A DNA stretch of 64,000 nucleotides, from positions 63,984,887-64,048,886 of the forward strand of contig OX235262.1 in the NCBI GenBank assembly GCA_944472135.2. Direction: 5' to 3'. The position numbers were made by a program, and so were the translations under genes. Shown one piece after another: positions 59,301 to 64,000 of this stretch (position 1 is the stretch's first letter; each line of letters begins with the position of its first letter). Under the pieces are notes generated by a model. That model worked only from the letters and a program-made list of their open reading frames with translations, was not told the origin of the DNA and searched no databases. The stretch is from Trichobilharzia regenti. Lineage: Eukaryota > Platyhelminthes > Trematoda > Strigeidida > Schistosomatidae.

Positions 59301-60792
59301 CAGATTAGTCTACATCTTGCAGCTCCATTACCAAACCATATTTAAGACCACTTCTGTAAGATTATTCACTTTGAATAATCTGGCGAATAAAGTGTGGTCC
59401 ATGACTATCATAAACAGGACGGTGCATGCGAATTCGTCTTCATTTATATCCTTCAGTGTAGCCATTCAGGGCTAAAAGTTGAAGTTGGAAGTCTGTTGAA
59501 AATGTGAGATCTGATTAGTGAGCTACTTGGTCATACACTGTAATTCACATTAGGTTTTAGTGACCGACCCACGGGATTCCTACTTCAACTTGCTATAGCA
59601 TTTTTGACCACTTGTCAACATGATGGGAATATTTACCACATGAGGGAAAATCATTTTTCTTCTGAGATTTTATATTATATCCCATAGTTCCACAGCTAAT
59701 GAATTCGCTATCATGTATGCGAATCTGTGGTATTAATAATGTGGAGTGATCTGAAATGGATATCCAAAAGCTGATTTATAATTTTAATGTAAATCTACAC
59801 TCACAGGTAAGTAACTATAACCAATCCAAGAACAAAGATGTTACTTTTGATTGTAATCGTATTTATGTTTATAAATGAATAAATGAAGAACATCTGTCTT
59901 TGCATAAAAAATAATGACAATATAGGTATTCGAGGCAGTATTTTACTTTGTGGACTGTGAAATACACTCTAGTACTACCCGGGTAACTAAATGCCTCCGT
60001 TCTGTTTCTAATTTTTGTTGAATCATAGTTTCCTTTTTCGACTATCACTAGCTGAGTTGAACTCGAAATTGTTCGTCCAATTTATTTAATTGTTTGTTTA
60101 CGCAACAGTTTTACTTTCACTTGTCAGTTCTTTTTATTTCCACTGTCCCCTCTCGAATATGTAGTCTGCTTGATAATATAAGTGGTAATAAGAAGGCAAG
60201 CATAAATTCATGGAACTGCATACTACTGATTAACTGAGATGAGTAGTTGCATGCCATTCATATGAACCAGTAGTGCTTGTTAGCCAAGTTACTAATACTT
60301 ATTACTAATTAAAAATACATGAATAGATTTTACAGCCAACTTACATTCACTATTTGAAAAGAAATAATCTCTTGTTGTAGCTTGTAGGGCATGCGGATAA
60401 CCCAGCATACGGCATACAACATTTGCCTCTTTCAGTGTCCAATTGTCATCACATATTGTGCCCCATTTACCGTGTCGATTAATTAGCACAGTCCCTTCAT
60501 TTTTAGCTACACCATCGATAAGCATTAAATTTTCAGCGAAACCATGATTTTTTGAGTTTGTTAACTTTTGTTTTTTGAAAATTTTATTAGATGTATTACT
60601 GAAATTTTCTTTAGTATTATGATTATTCACTTTTTCTTCATTTTTAATTGGAGAATTCCATATAGCTTCATAACCGTAGACATCATTCCAGCTAGGTAGT
60701 TTCATTCTGAAACCACTCACGGACAGGATAGTTACAGAGAGACTTAAAAATAAGATCAATACTCTGTTATTCATAATATTACAAGAAAGCAT
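29083..60792 (-). CDS. Lysyl oxidase-like protein (LOXL2-type, two SRCR domains)
   Basis: Seven minus-strand exons (60345-60792, 55249-55451, 45320-45676, 43914-44076, 40560-40821, 38277-38446, 29083-29318) join in phase to 1839 bases, 612 residues plus stop. Order: signal peptide (about 8-28), SRCR 1 (about 88-188), a polar linker, SRCR 2 (about 291-388), lysyl oxidase catalytic domain (391-612). The copper motif [11 protein letters not shown] is at 471-481. The two residues that form the LTQ cofactor are present: Lys504 in [10 protein letters not shown] and Tyr544 in [11 protein letters not shown]. Family knowledge: secreted copper amine oxidases deaminate peptidyl lysine in collagen and elastin to start cross-linking. 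Vertebrate LOXL2-4 have four SRCR domains; this one has two. A role in the fluke's extracellular matrix is inferred. Introns reach 9 kb and are filled with repeats. Confidence 0.93.
29450..29645 (-). mobile_element. SINE-B, minus strand (intron 6 of LOXL)
   Basis: Minus strand: head AACGT..TGAGCTGGATCCCCGTGGC, a B-box relic, degraded hammerhead (GTTGCGAACTAGGAC, GAA, ACAGCTGT, C, CAGTAC) and tail. Faces 29755-29935. Confidence 0.72.
29755..29935 (+). mobile_element. SINE-B, plus strand (intron 6 of LOXL)
   Basis: TTGGGTCCCAGTGGCTGAAT head, GGTCCTGGGTTGGAGGC B-box relic, hammerhead at 29837-29882, tail to TTATATCAATCTGTGATCAA. Confidence 0.78.
29837..29882 (+). ncRNA. Hammerhead-like fold of SINE-B with covarying stem I
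   Basis: Stem I GUGCUG/CAGCAC pairs fully; the usual family sequence is GUACUG/CAGUAC, so both sides have changed together. Core CCGAUGA (U4 to C), stem II GUGC/GGAC (one mismatch), GAA, stem III ACAGCUAU, C17. Confidence 0.6.
29946..30800. other. LOXL intron 6, no feature seen
   Basis: No recognisable element or exon. Confidence 0.4.
30832..30876 (-). ncRNA. Sm-alpha hammerhead, minus strand, decayed
   Basis: Minus strand: stem I AUCCAG with CAGGAU (five of six pairs), but the core is mutated to ACGUCGA and the GAA to CAA. Not expected to cleave. Confidence 0.55.
30992..31035 (+). ncRNA. Sm-alpha hammerhead, plus strand, decayed
   Basis: Stem I AUCCAG/CUGGAU pairs fully; stem II GUCC/GAAC; GAA present. 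The core has lost C3 and A9 is G (TGATGG), so probably inactive. Confidence 0.65.
31076..31914. other. LOXL intron 6, no feature seen
   Basis: No recognisable element or exon. Confidence 0.35.
31915..33180 (-). mobile_element. Penelope-like element with reverse transcriptase and nuclease relics
   Basis: Minus strand from 33090 down: FESEIE (stop) [40 protein letters not shown] (the PLE reverse transcriptase C-terminal motif), then a gap, the connector around 32690-32570, a GIY-YIG relic and the terminal repeat-like region at 31918-32010. The piece at 33120-33180 matches 7676-7735 in inverse orientation, so the element has an inverted terminal fragment. Dead. Confidence 0.83.
31943..32004 (-). 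ncRNA. Hammerhead-like terminus of the second Penelope-like element
   Basis: Minus strand: stem II GAGC/GCUC pairs fully, then GAAAUGUGGUC; TGATAT upstream partly pairs with AATATTA. The upstream core is TGATTAA, as unusual as in the 7.8-kb copy. Confidence 0.33.
33181..34735. other. LOXL intron 6, no gene assigned
   Basis: A TA run lies at 33883-33902. An open frame at 33454-33735 has no family likeness. Otherwise nothing recognised. Confidence 0.35.
34740..35815 (+). mobile_element. R2 (RTE-like) LINE, 5'-truncated
   Basis: Starts inside the reverse transcriptase: [20 protein letters not shown], then VNTGVRQGC, a degenerate catalytic region, [67 protein letters not shown] and [14 protein letters not shown]. 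Ends near CTATGCTCCACTAGGAAC and an AATAATAATAG tail. Several frameshifts. Confidence 0.87.
35816..36605 (+). mobile_element. R1 LINE, best-preserved 3' half
   Basis: One open frame covers [111 protein letters not shown] and [15 protein letters not shown], then the 3' UTR ends in AGACAGACAGA. 5'-truncated and joined directly to the R2 tail at 35815. The least-decayed R1, so a relatively recent insertion. Confidence 0.87.
36775..37125 (+). repeat. Repeat E, copy 1
   Basis: Shares GTGAGAGCT, AATGTTTACGTC, CAAATCTTGGTCATGAG, AACCTTCAGCA and AACCAATCAGAAG with copies at 42640-42945 and (inverted) 62155-62515. Ends near CTCAATAAAC, which contains AATAAA. Class unknown. Confidence 0.65.
37126..38270. 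other. LOXL intron 6, proximal to exon 6
   Basis: No recognisable element. Confidence 0.4.
38277..38446 (-). CDS. LOXL gene exon 6: copper site and LTQ lysine
   Basis: 170 bp, phase 2 to 1. With exon 5 it completes HACHMHYHSM and carries [14 protein letters not shown], whose Lys forms the lysyl tyrosylquinone. Acceptor TTAATTTAG, donor GTAAGC. Confidence 0.93.
39110..39310 (+). mobile_element. SINE-B, plus strand (intron 5 of LOXL)
   Basis: TAACCCAGTGGTTGAATAG head, degraded B box (GCTTGATCCCTGATGG), hammerhead-like fold at 39226-39271, tail CTGATATCTGTTCCTGACG. Confidence 0.72.
39226..39271 (+). ncRNA. Hammerhead-like fold of SINE-B (decayed)
   Basis: Stem I GCACUA/CAGUGC, core CCGAAGA (C3 kept, U4 to C), GUCC of stem II, but the partner strand and the GAA are lost (TAAATAAG). 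Confidence 0.45.
39905..40100 (-). mobile_element. Family D repeat, minus strand
   Basis: Same order as 23455-23640. The hammerhead at 39935-39979 has core CUGACAA (G8 to A) and stem II GCAC/GUAC. Confidence 0.65.
40350..40495 (+). mobile_element. SINE-C with internally deleted head
   Basis: Starts GTGCGTCGGCGGTTCAG, then jumps directly into the SINE-C body (AGGGGAGTTTGGGAATGAG, ACTTCAGAGCTTAAAGTTTG). The B box is missing. Confidence 0.65.
40560..40821 (-). CDS. LOXL gene exon 5: start of catalytic domain and copper site
   Basis: 262 bp, phase 1 to 2. It encodes [25 protein letters not shown], and RWIWHACH, the first part of the copper-binding histidine motif, which is completed in exon 6. 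Acceptor ATTTTAG, donor GTAAGT. Confidence 0.92.
41120..41350 (+). mobile_element. R2 LINE 3' end
   Basis: CACACTAGGCCATCGCTCGAG, AGAGGAGATGAAAGCATG and CTATATTCCTCTAGGAA, then an AATAATAATAACA tail. Very close to the 3825-4085 copy. Confidence 0.78.
41351..42260. other. LOXL intron 4, no feature seen
   Basis: No recognisable element. Confidence 0.4.
42265..42640 (+). mobile_element. R1 LINE 3' fragment
   Basis: CGCATGCCTAGCCACCGCC, GGGCAATGTTAGCTGACATA, GGAAAAGAGCTAGTGGAGG and GGTGATATGGCTTAAAGTC, then the R1 3' UTR up to CTCTTGCTTTGT, where repeat E begins. Confidence 0.75.
42641..42945 (+). repeat. Repeat E, copy 2
   Basis: Matches 36825-37125 almost throughout; contains a short open frame with no family likeness. 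Abuts the R1 3' UTR. Confidence 0.65.
42946..43860. other. LOXL intron 4, proximal to exon 4
   Basis: No recognisable element. Confidence 0.4.
43914..44076 (-). CDS. LOXL gene exon 4: second half of SRCR 2
   Basis: 163 bp, phase 0 to 1. It encodes [16 protein letters not shown] and GIVVNC, the usual SRCR ending. Acceptor ACTTCAAG, donor GTGAAT (a weaker but acceptable GT site). Confidence 0.88.
44210..44460. mobile_element. SINE-B inverted pair (intron 3 of LOXL)
   Basis: A minus-strand unit (44215-44328; head GGTTCCCAGTGGCTTGGTGG, B box GGTTCGAACC) is followed directly by the hammerhead and tail of a plus-strand unit (44332-44460) that has lost its head. Confidence 0.78.
44338..44383 (+). 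ncRNA. Hammerhead-like fold of SINE-B
   Basis: Core AUGAAGA (C3 to A), stem II GUCC/GGAC around CAAACUA pairs fully, GAA, perfect palindromic stem III ACAGCUGU, C17. Stem I GUCCUG/AAGUAC is poor. Confidence 0.58.
44885..45085 (+). mobile_element. Sm-alpha-like SINE, plus strand
   Basis: GGTCTAGTGGGTAACGCTAG (A box), CTGGGTTAGAGCCTC (B-box relic), and a degraded hammerhead at 45012-45060 (ATTCAG, ATGACGA, GTCC, GGAC, then GTGGATTCCACTGC). Confidence 0.75.
45320..45676 (-). CDS. LOXL gene exon 3: inter-SRCR linker and first half of SRCR 2
   Basis: 357 bp, phase 0 at both ends. I placed the acceptor at the pyrimidine-rich TTTCTCTGCAACCTACCAG just before TCG, because it gives the required phase; the open frame runs further upstream but has no better site. 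The linker is Lys/Ser/Asn-rich. SRCR 2 begins at [15 protein letters not shown] and reaches [16 protein letters not shown]. Confidence 0.82.
45735..45960 (+). repeat. Repeat G, copy 1
   Basis: Shares GATGAAA.CTCATCACAGTTT, CCACTCATATCAACCAG and GCTAGTC with 55540-55900. Starts about 60 bases upstream of LOXL exon 3. Confidence 0.5.
46440..46590 (+). mobile_element. SINE-C, 5'-truncated
   Basis: Only the body: GTGTGAGGCTAGCACCCAC, GCTACAGAAATCCAGAGCTC, CATGTTCCACTC. Confidence 0.6.
46670..47145 (+). mobile_element. R2 LINE 3' part
   Basis: Starts at the [20 protein letters not shown] segment and runs through GAGACCATTGGGTAACATCG to TCTATGTTCCACTTGGAA. Confidence 0.78.
47146..47875. other. 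LOXL intron 2, no feature seen
   Basis: No recognisable element. Confidence 0.4.
47880..48045 (-). mobile_element. SINE-C, minus strand, head lost
   Basis: Minus strand: CCGACGTGCTCCTTTACCTC, GCTAAGCCAGTAATGTGACT, then the body and CTTATGTTCCACTGGGAAC. Confidence 0.68.
48046..49255. other. LOXL intron 2, no feature seen
   Basis: No recognisable element. Confidence 0.4.
49262..49425 (+). mobile_element. SINE-C, 5'-truncated
   Basis: Body only: GAGAGGCTAAAAATACCGTC, CTTGAAGGCCTATGTTCCAC, then AATAATACG. Confidence 0.6.
49850..50050 (-). mobile_element. SINE-C, minus strand
   Basis: Minus strand: GTGGTTAAAGGTTCAATTCC (B box), GGAAGCACTCCCTATCCTCC, then the body with TTGAAGCC-like CTTCATGCCTGGAGCCTTA. 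Confidence 0.65.
50425..51115 (-). mobile_element. R2 LINE, minus strand
   Basis: The minus strand runs from the [17 protein letters not shown] region (near 51110) through a [16 protein letters not shown] segment (near 50960), a relic of [11 protein letters not shown] and the [16 protein letters not shown] region to the 3' end CTCTTTGTTCCACTTGGAG at about 50435. Confidence 0.8.
51128..51368 (+). mobile_element. SINE-C, complete
   Basis: GTGCGTTGGTGGCACAGTGG head, CCGGTGTTCAATACCGG B box, body CCTCGCTAAGCCAGAAATAA, GAGGCTAGCAACCCCATCC, CTTGAAGCCCTATGTTCCAC, then an A-rich tail (GGAAAAAAAAC). One of the two most complete copies. Confidence 0.82.
51369..52640. other. LOXL intron 2, AT-rich
   Basis: A CA repeat at about 51946-51969 and an AT repeat at 52230-52249; nothing else recognised. 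Confidence 0.45.
52645..52960. mobile_element. SINE-B inverted pair (intron 2 of LOXL)
   Basis: A minus-strand unit with a decayed hammerhead (core UUGAAGA, stem II AUCC/AGAU) at about 52655-52735, then a plus-strand unit (AACACAGTGGCTAAATGGC head) to about 52945. Confidence 0.62.
52961..54100. other. LOXL intron 2, no feature seen
   Basis: No recognisable element. Confidence 0.4.
54105..54670 (+). mobile_element. R2 LINE 3' part, decayed
   Basis: ACATTTATTACTTAGAAATC onward matches the FINLKSV segment; [18 protein letters not shown] follows, and the end is CCATGTTCCACTTGGAACAC with an AATAACAATAAT tail. Confidence 0.75.
54671..55200. other. LOXL intron 2, proximal to exon 2
   Basis: No recognisable element. 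Confidence 0.4.
55249..55451 (-). CDS. LOXL gene exon 2: second half of SRCR 1 and linker
   Basis: 203 bp, entering in phase 1 and leaving in phase 0. It encodes [16 protein letters not shown] and EEAGVICL, the closing cysteine pattern of the SRCR fold, then [19 protein letters not shown], which resembles the segment after SRCR 1 in LOXL2. Acceptor CCCATTAG; donor GTAAGT. Confidence 0.9.
55540..55905 (+). repeat. Repeat G, copy 2
   Basis: Begins ACTGATTGATTGAGATGAGT and includes CCACTCATATCAACCAGAAG; shares blocks with 45735-45960 and 60219-60290. Starts about 90 bases upstream of LOXL exon 2. Confidence 0.55.
55906..57115. other. LOXL intron 1, no feature seen
   Basis: No recognisable element. 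Confidence 0.4.
57120..57655. mobile_element. SINE-B inverted pair (intron 1 of LOXL)
   Basis: A minus-strand tail and hammerhead (57192-57237; core AUGAUGA, stem II GUCC/GGAU) are followed by a nearly full plus-strand unit from AAATCAAATCCTTGAAAACC (57262) through the head GGGTCCCAGTGACTGGATGG and B box CTGGGTTCGAACCTC to a decayed hammerhead (57556-57601) and tail. Confidence 0.75.
57656..58890. other. LOXL intron 1, no feature seen
   Basis: No recognisable element. Confidence 0.4.
58895..59000 (-). mobile_element. Sm-alpha-like SINE 3' end, minus strand
   Basis: Minus strand: GCATCTAG, a shortened core (ACGA), CTCC..GTAC, GAA, then GTCCTGGATTTCATTGCTAA. The hammerhead relic is at 58913-58954. 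Confidence 0.68.
59001..60215. other. LOXL intron 1, no feature seen
   Basis: No recognisable element. Confidence 0.4.
60219..60290 (+). repeat. Repeat G, short copy 3
   Basis: ACTACTGATTAACTGAGATG, GAGTAGTTGCATGCCATTCA, then ACCAGTAGTGCTTGTTAG, close to 55532-55605. About 55 bases downstream of the LOXL exon 1 donor. Confidence 0.6.
60345..60792 (-). CDS. LOXL gene exon 1: start, signal peptide, first half of SRCR 1
   Basis: Begins at ATG 60792; a second ATG seven codons in ([15 protein letters not shown]) also gives a good signal peptide, so the true start may be either. After a polar Asn/Lys-rich stretch, SRCR 1 starts: [16 protein letters not shown], then [20 protein letters not shown]. 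The donor GTAAGT is at 60344-60339, phase 1. Confidence 0.9.
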
Positions 60793-61325
60793 ATTTTAAA
60801 ATAGGATTCAATGTCTTTTGTGCTGGATTGCTTGAGTTTTTATTCTGGTAAATACACGAAGAATAATAGTAATAGTTGTTGTAATAGTAGTATAGCTGAA
60901 GTTACCATTCGTTTTTATCTCTTCACTAGGTAGTTAAACAGAGTATTTATTATATATATATATACACACCTGTCATTTATAGCATCACTATGGTAATATT
61001 CGATGTACCAATTCATTTGCATGTACGAATAGTAAGTAAGTAGTGAATATAGCAATGTATAAAAAAAAAGAAATTGAATAAATAAGCGAATATGTAAAAT
61101 CAACTGAAATTTCTCTTAATCTAATAGGTATTTTAGTACATAGAGTATGTTTGAAAAAAATACGACTTCTTTAAGCCGGATCTATTCAATTTGCACGCGT
61201 AAATATGAACAATAATGATATTTAGTGAAAATAGTGAAAATGAATCAAGCGAGTTAACAGTTAACAAGAAATGTCATGGTTTAGCGAAAGACATTACTTG
61301 CTAGTAGTATTTCAAGGTAAATCAA
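60793..61325. other. LOXL upstream region (5' flank)
   Basis: AT-rich with a TA run at about 60949-60963. It should hold the promoter, but no specific site can be supported. Confidence 0.35.
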
Positions 61326-61329
61326 GTGT

Positions 61330-61690
61330 TTTAAGGTATTATGTACTCGTTGCCAAATTATTGTTATCTACTGGTCGAGAATTTAATAGTCCTGACGCAA
61401 GAAAGACGGAAATCAGAAGACCACTAGGTTTGCGATGATACTTCTATTTTCCAAAACACCAGGAGAATCAATGTGTCACACAAGAGTGTGAGAGCAAAAT
61501 ATATATAATGTTCGAACAAGTGTGTGAGCGAATATTCAAAATGATCAAATCAATAGGCAGTCTTAACATGATTGGCTAATTATAAATGAATATCGATCCA
61601 TATATACCTAGCAAATATAACAGACTGTCAAACAAACACACATATTATATGGATATATATATCAAAGCACTTTAACCTTGTTGGCTTAAT
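61330..61690 (+). repeat. Repeat F, copy 2
   Basis: Shares several blocks with 26870-27480 (see there), including AATAGTCCTGACGC and GGAAATCAGAAGACCAC. More decayed. Confidence 0.55.
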
Positions 61691-62154
61691 GATGTAATTT
61701 GTTCAAGTCTATTTGGTGGTGCGAAACGGCCTAAGCTCAGTGTAATCTATCTCCTGTTATTATTTTTACTAAACAGATATAGTATGGTGATATAAACATT
61801 ATTGTTCTTAGTATTAAGAAACGAAACTAAGATTCGTGTACAGTAGCAACCATCCAATCAGGTAATTTTGAACACATAGCGACAGTTTCGGTCATTCGGA
61901 GTAATTCGCCAATCGGTGATCACAGTGACCGCCTAACCAGAGGTTGTCAAAGTGACAGAGGACAATACCTATAATACTTATTTTGAATCAACCGTTCAAC
62001 TTAACCATTGTTCTTAGACTGACATAAGTTAAATAAGAGCATCAATTATTAAAAAAAGCACGGGTCAGCAATGAATATTTCTTTGGCAACTTCCCTTCAA
62101 GGTTGTGCAGTTATATGGTGTTGTAAAATATCAGGAATTGCTTATAAGGTCAGT
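61691..62154. other. Intergenic, no feature seen
   Basis: No recognisable element. Confidence 0.4.
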
Positions 62155-62515
62155 TAGTCAAATTGTAATGACAGAAGTCAAGGGCCAGGCAACAGATCAT
62201 TTGTTGGGAAAATCAACAGATATTTTTAGGTTTTTATGTAGATTATTATCAGCGTTATTGTTAGCAGAGAATCAACCTCTTCTGATTGGTTGTTTTCTTG
62301 CTGAAGGTTATTCTGTCATCTCTTTGTGGCGTTTCTTAGAAAGTCAGGCCATATATCTGCGAATCATATTTGCACACGTTAAGCCTACTGTGATTGGTTG
62401 TTGAGTTACTCAAGGTTAAGTTTTTTTTACTGTTTTCCCTCATTACCCCGATTCGGGACGTAAACACTGACGTCAACTGTTGTCTACAATTTTTGCTTGC
62501 GGATAGCTCTCACCA
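62155..62515 (-). repeat. Repeat E, copy 3, minus strand
   Basis: Reverse complement of the repeat E order, including GTGAGAGCTATCCGCAAGC, AGTGTTTACGTCCCGAAT, AACCTTCAGCAAGAAAAC and CAACCAATCAGAAGAGG. The most complete 5' end of the three. Confidence 0.65.
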
Positions 62516-64000
62516 CAATATCAGTTCGTAACGAAACATGTGAACTGACATATCAAGCAGAAAAATAAATTGTGTAATCTAAAAGCGATAAGTGACGAGC
62601 ATTGCTCAGAAATCGTTAACATTAGAAATTAAAACACACAAGCGCTTGGAAGCAAGAACATTGTTCAAAACGATGAGAGTCTAAGAATACTTATAAAGTA
62701 TAATTAAAGTTAGGAGTCTGAACGGTAGAAATAAAATGAAAACAAAAGCCGAATGAACATTGATTATATAGCAAGTTATTAAACGAGTTAGAGAAAGGAA
62801 AGTTTAAGGCCATGGTAGCAAAAAGGTTTGGAATGACCGGTTCTGCATAAACAGTTCAGGGTTTTCCTCGTGGGTAGGAAGAGCTTCTGATGTGGACATC
62901 AGATGTAGACGGAAACCTTTCGAACGGCTTGGCCTCATTTATCCCTTTAAAAGATTATTCTATTGATGCGGAATGATTTATATGAATAAGGTACTCAAGA
63001 TTATGATTTGCTTTGTTTGTTTGAACTCTTCAAGTGATGACAGAACTTACTTAATTCAAAGTATGATGAACTGTTCGTCAGAGTTAACATAGGGTGATGC
63101 AGTTCATGTGCTGTTGAAGAATTTATGCAAGATGAGGAAACGAAGTTTATGTAGTCCTCTAAACTTTCACACATTGTGAACGGTGGTATCACATGCAACT
63201 GTGTTTACCAGTTTACATTTATGTGCGGTCACACGTACACAGGGTAAAGCCGTAGACCTCTGTAACTGAGTGATGCCAAACACATTTCCAACTGAAAGTG
63301 AGAACAAATAAAATTACCGGATTCAGTTATTCCAGGAAACCCAGATACCCAGCGTCAACCATCGCAAAGCATATCATACAGACACTTCATATTTTTCATT
63401 TCAATAATGTCTTTAAATCCATATTTAAAACAGATTTGAGTTAGGTACTTAAACTGATAGAAGCCTTGACCATTAAAAGGCTTAAACCTTTTGCATTGTC
63501 TTCGTCATGCAATTTTAGGACCAAGGTTTAATTTACTTGGTGATAATTTCACCCTTACCCGTTTTTCTCACCTCACTTTCCTACCTCTTATCTATCATCT
63601 TCCTCCGTAAAGGTTTTGACCTATATTGACAAAAACTATAATCCATTACGCTCTGCTACCTTTTTGTATTAATATGTAGGACAAGTGTGTGTGCAGACTG
63701 TCTGAAATGTGTTGCAAACATAGACTACCCATCCCAGGTGAATTATGTCTTCTGACTGTTTTGTAGAAACACAGATTAACCTAAAACAAAGTTGACTGTA
63801 GATCCATATTCAACTGAAGTAGGTTGTTTAACCCTATTTCATCAGATCTTTCAAATGGTATCGATAATGAGGTATATTTATCCTTGCAAAAAATGTAATT
63901 TAGCATGACAAGTGCGATAAGTGAAATAATACTGGAGACAGTTGAAAGCGAGGATAATGACAGAGACAATCAACGTAATAATTGAAGGGTATACAAATCG
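62516..64000. other. Intergenic, right edge
   Basis: Two short minus-strand open frames (63001-63198, 63781-63969) have no family likeness; the second is hydrophobic and could be an exon of a gene beyond the window, but nothing confirms it. Confidence 0.3.

Noticed and set aside
63781..63969. A minus-strand hydrophobic open frame as an exon
   Set aside because: A second hydrophobic frame overlaps it on the same strand, splice sites are unconvincing and the window ends; not supportable.
1..64000. CRISPR arrays, operons, prokaryotic promoters or replication origins
   Set aside because: The sequence is eukaryotic: introns, SINEs, LINEs and Penelope-like elements. No regularly spaced repeat array is present.

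Overview
The window is eukaryotic nuclear DNA from a parasitic flatworm, most likely a blood fluke of the genus Schistosoma. It is AT-rich, has short exons with GT/AG introns, and is crowded with retrotransposon debris. The debris includes RTE-type LINE fragments, Penelope-like elements with a GIY-YIG nuclease, and Sm-alpha-type SINE-like repeats carrying hammerhead ribozymes. The genus is inferred from the repeats; the species cannot be read from sequence alone.

Layout. Two protein genes converge. On the plus strand, 1 to 25269 holds an unrecognised multi-pass membrane protein gene whose 5' end lies outside the window. Its exons are 9298-9888, 12648-12748, 15074-15245, 20787-21237 and 25047-25269. 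The first three exons also occur, essentially identical, at 1-493, 3257-3357 and 5681-5852, because about 9.4 kb is duplicated head to tail (1-7558 equals about 9396-16956). On the minus strand, 60792 down to 29083 holds a complete lysyl oxidase-like gene. Seven exons join in phase into a 612-residue secreted enzyme with two SRCR domains and an intact catalytic domain. Nearly everything else is intron or intergenic sequence filled with repeats.

Repeat families (my working names). R1: a non-LTR retrotransposon whose 3' end carries a conserved RLRWLGHV segment. R2: an RTE-like LINE ending near a CTATGTTCCACT-like motif and an AATAATAAT tail. PLE: Penelope-like elements. SINE-C: tRNA-like SINEs with a head resembling tRNA-Gly, plus a variant C'. 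SINE-B: units of about 390 bp with a tRNA-like head and a 46-nt hammerhead-like fold. Family D: a third hammerhead-bearing repeat. Sm-alpha-like: the known schistosome hammerhead SINE. E, F and G: interspersed repeats of unknown class.

Most interesting: at least three separate repeat families in one window carry the hammerhead layout, with a self-complementary, loop-less stem III that would work only as a dimer. One SINE-B unit has terminal direct repeats, as expected if a circular RNA had been reverse-transcribed. The duplicated exon block starts and ends in phase 1, so it could be spliced in frame as an internal protein repeat, unless it is an assembly artefact.
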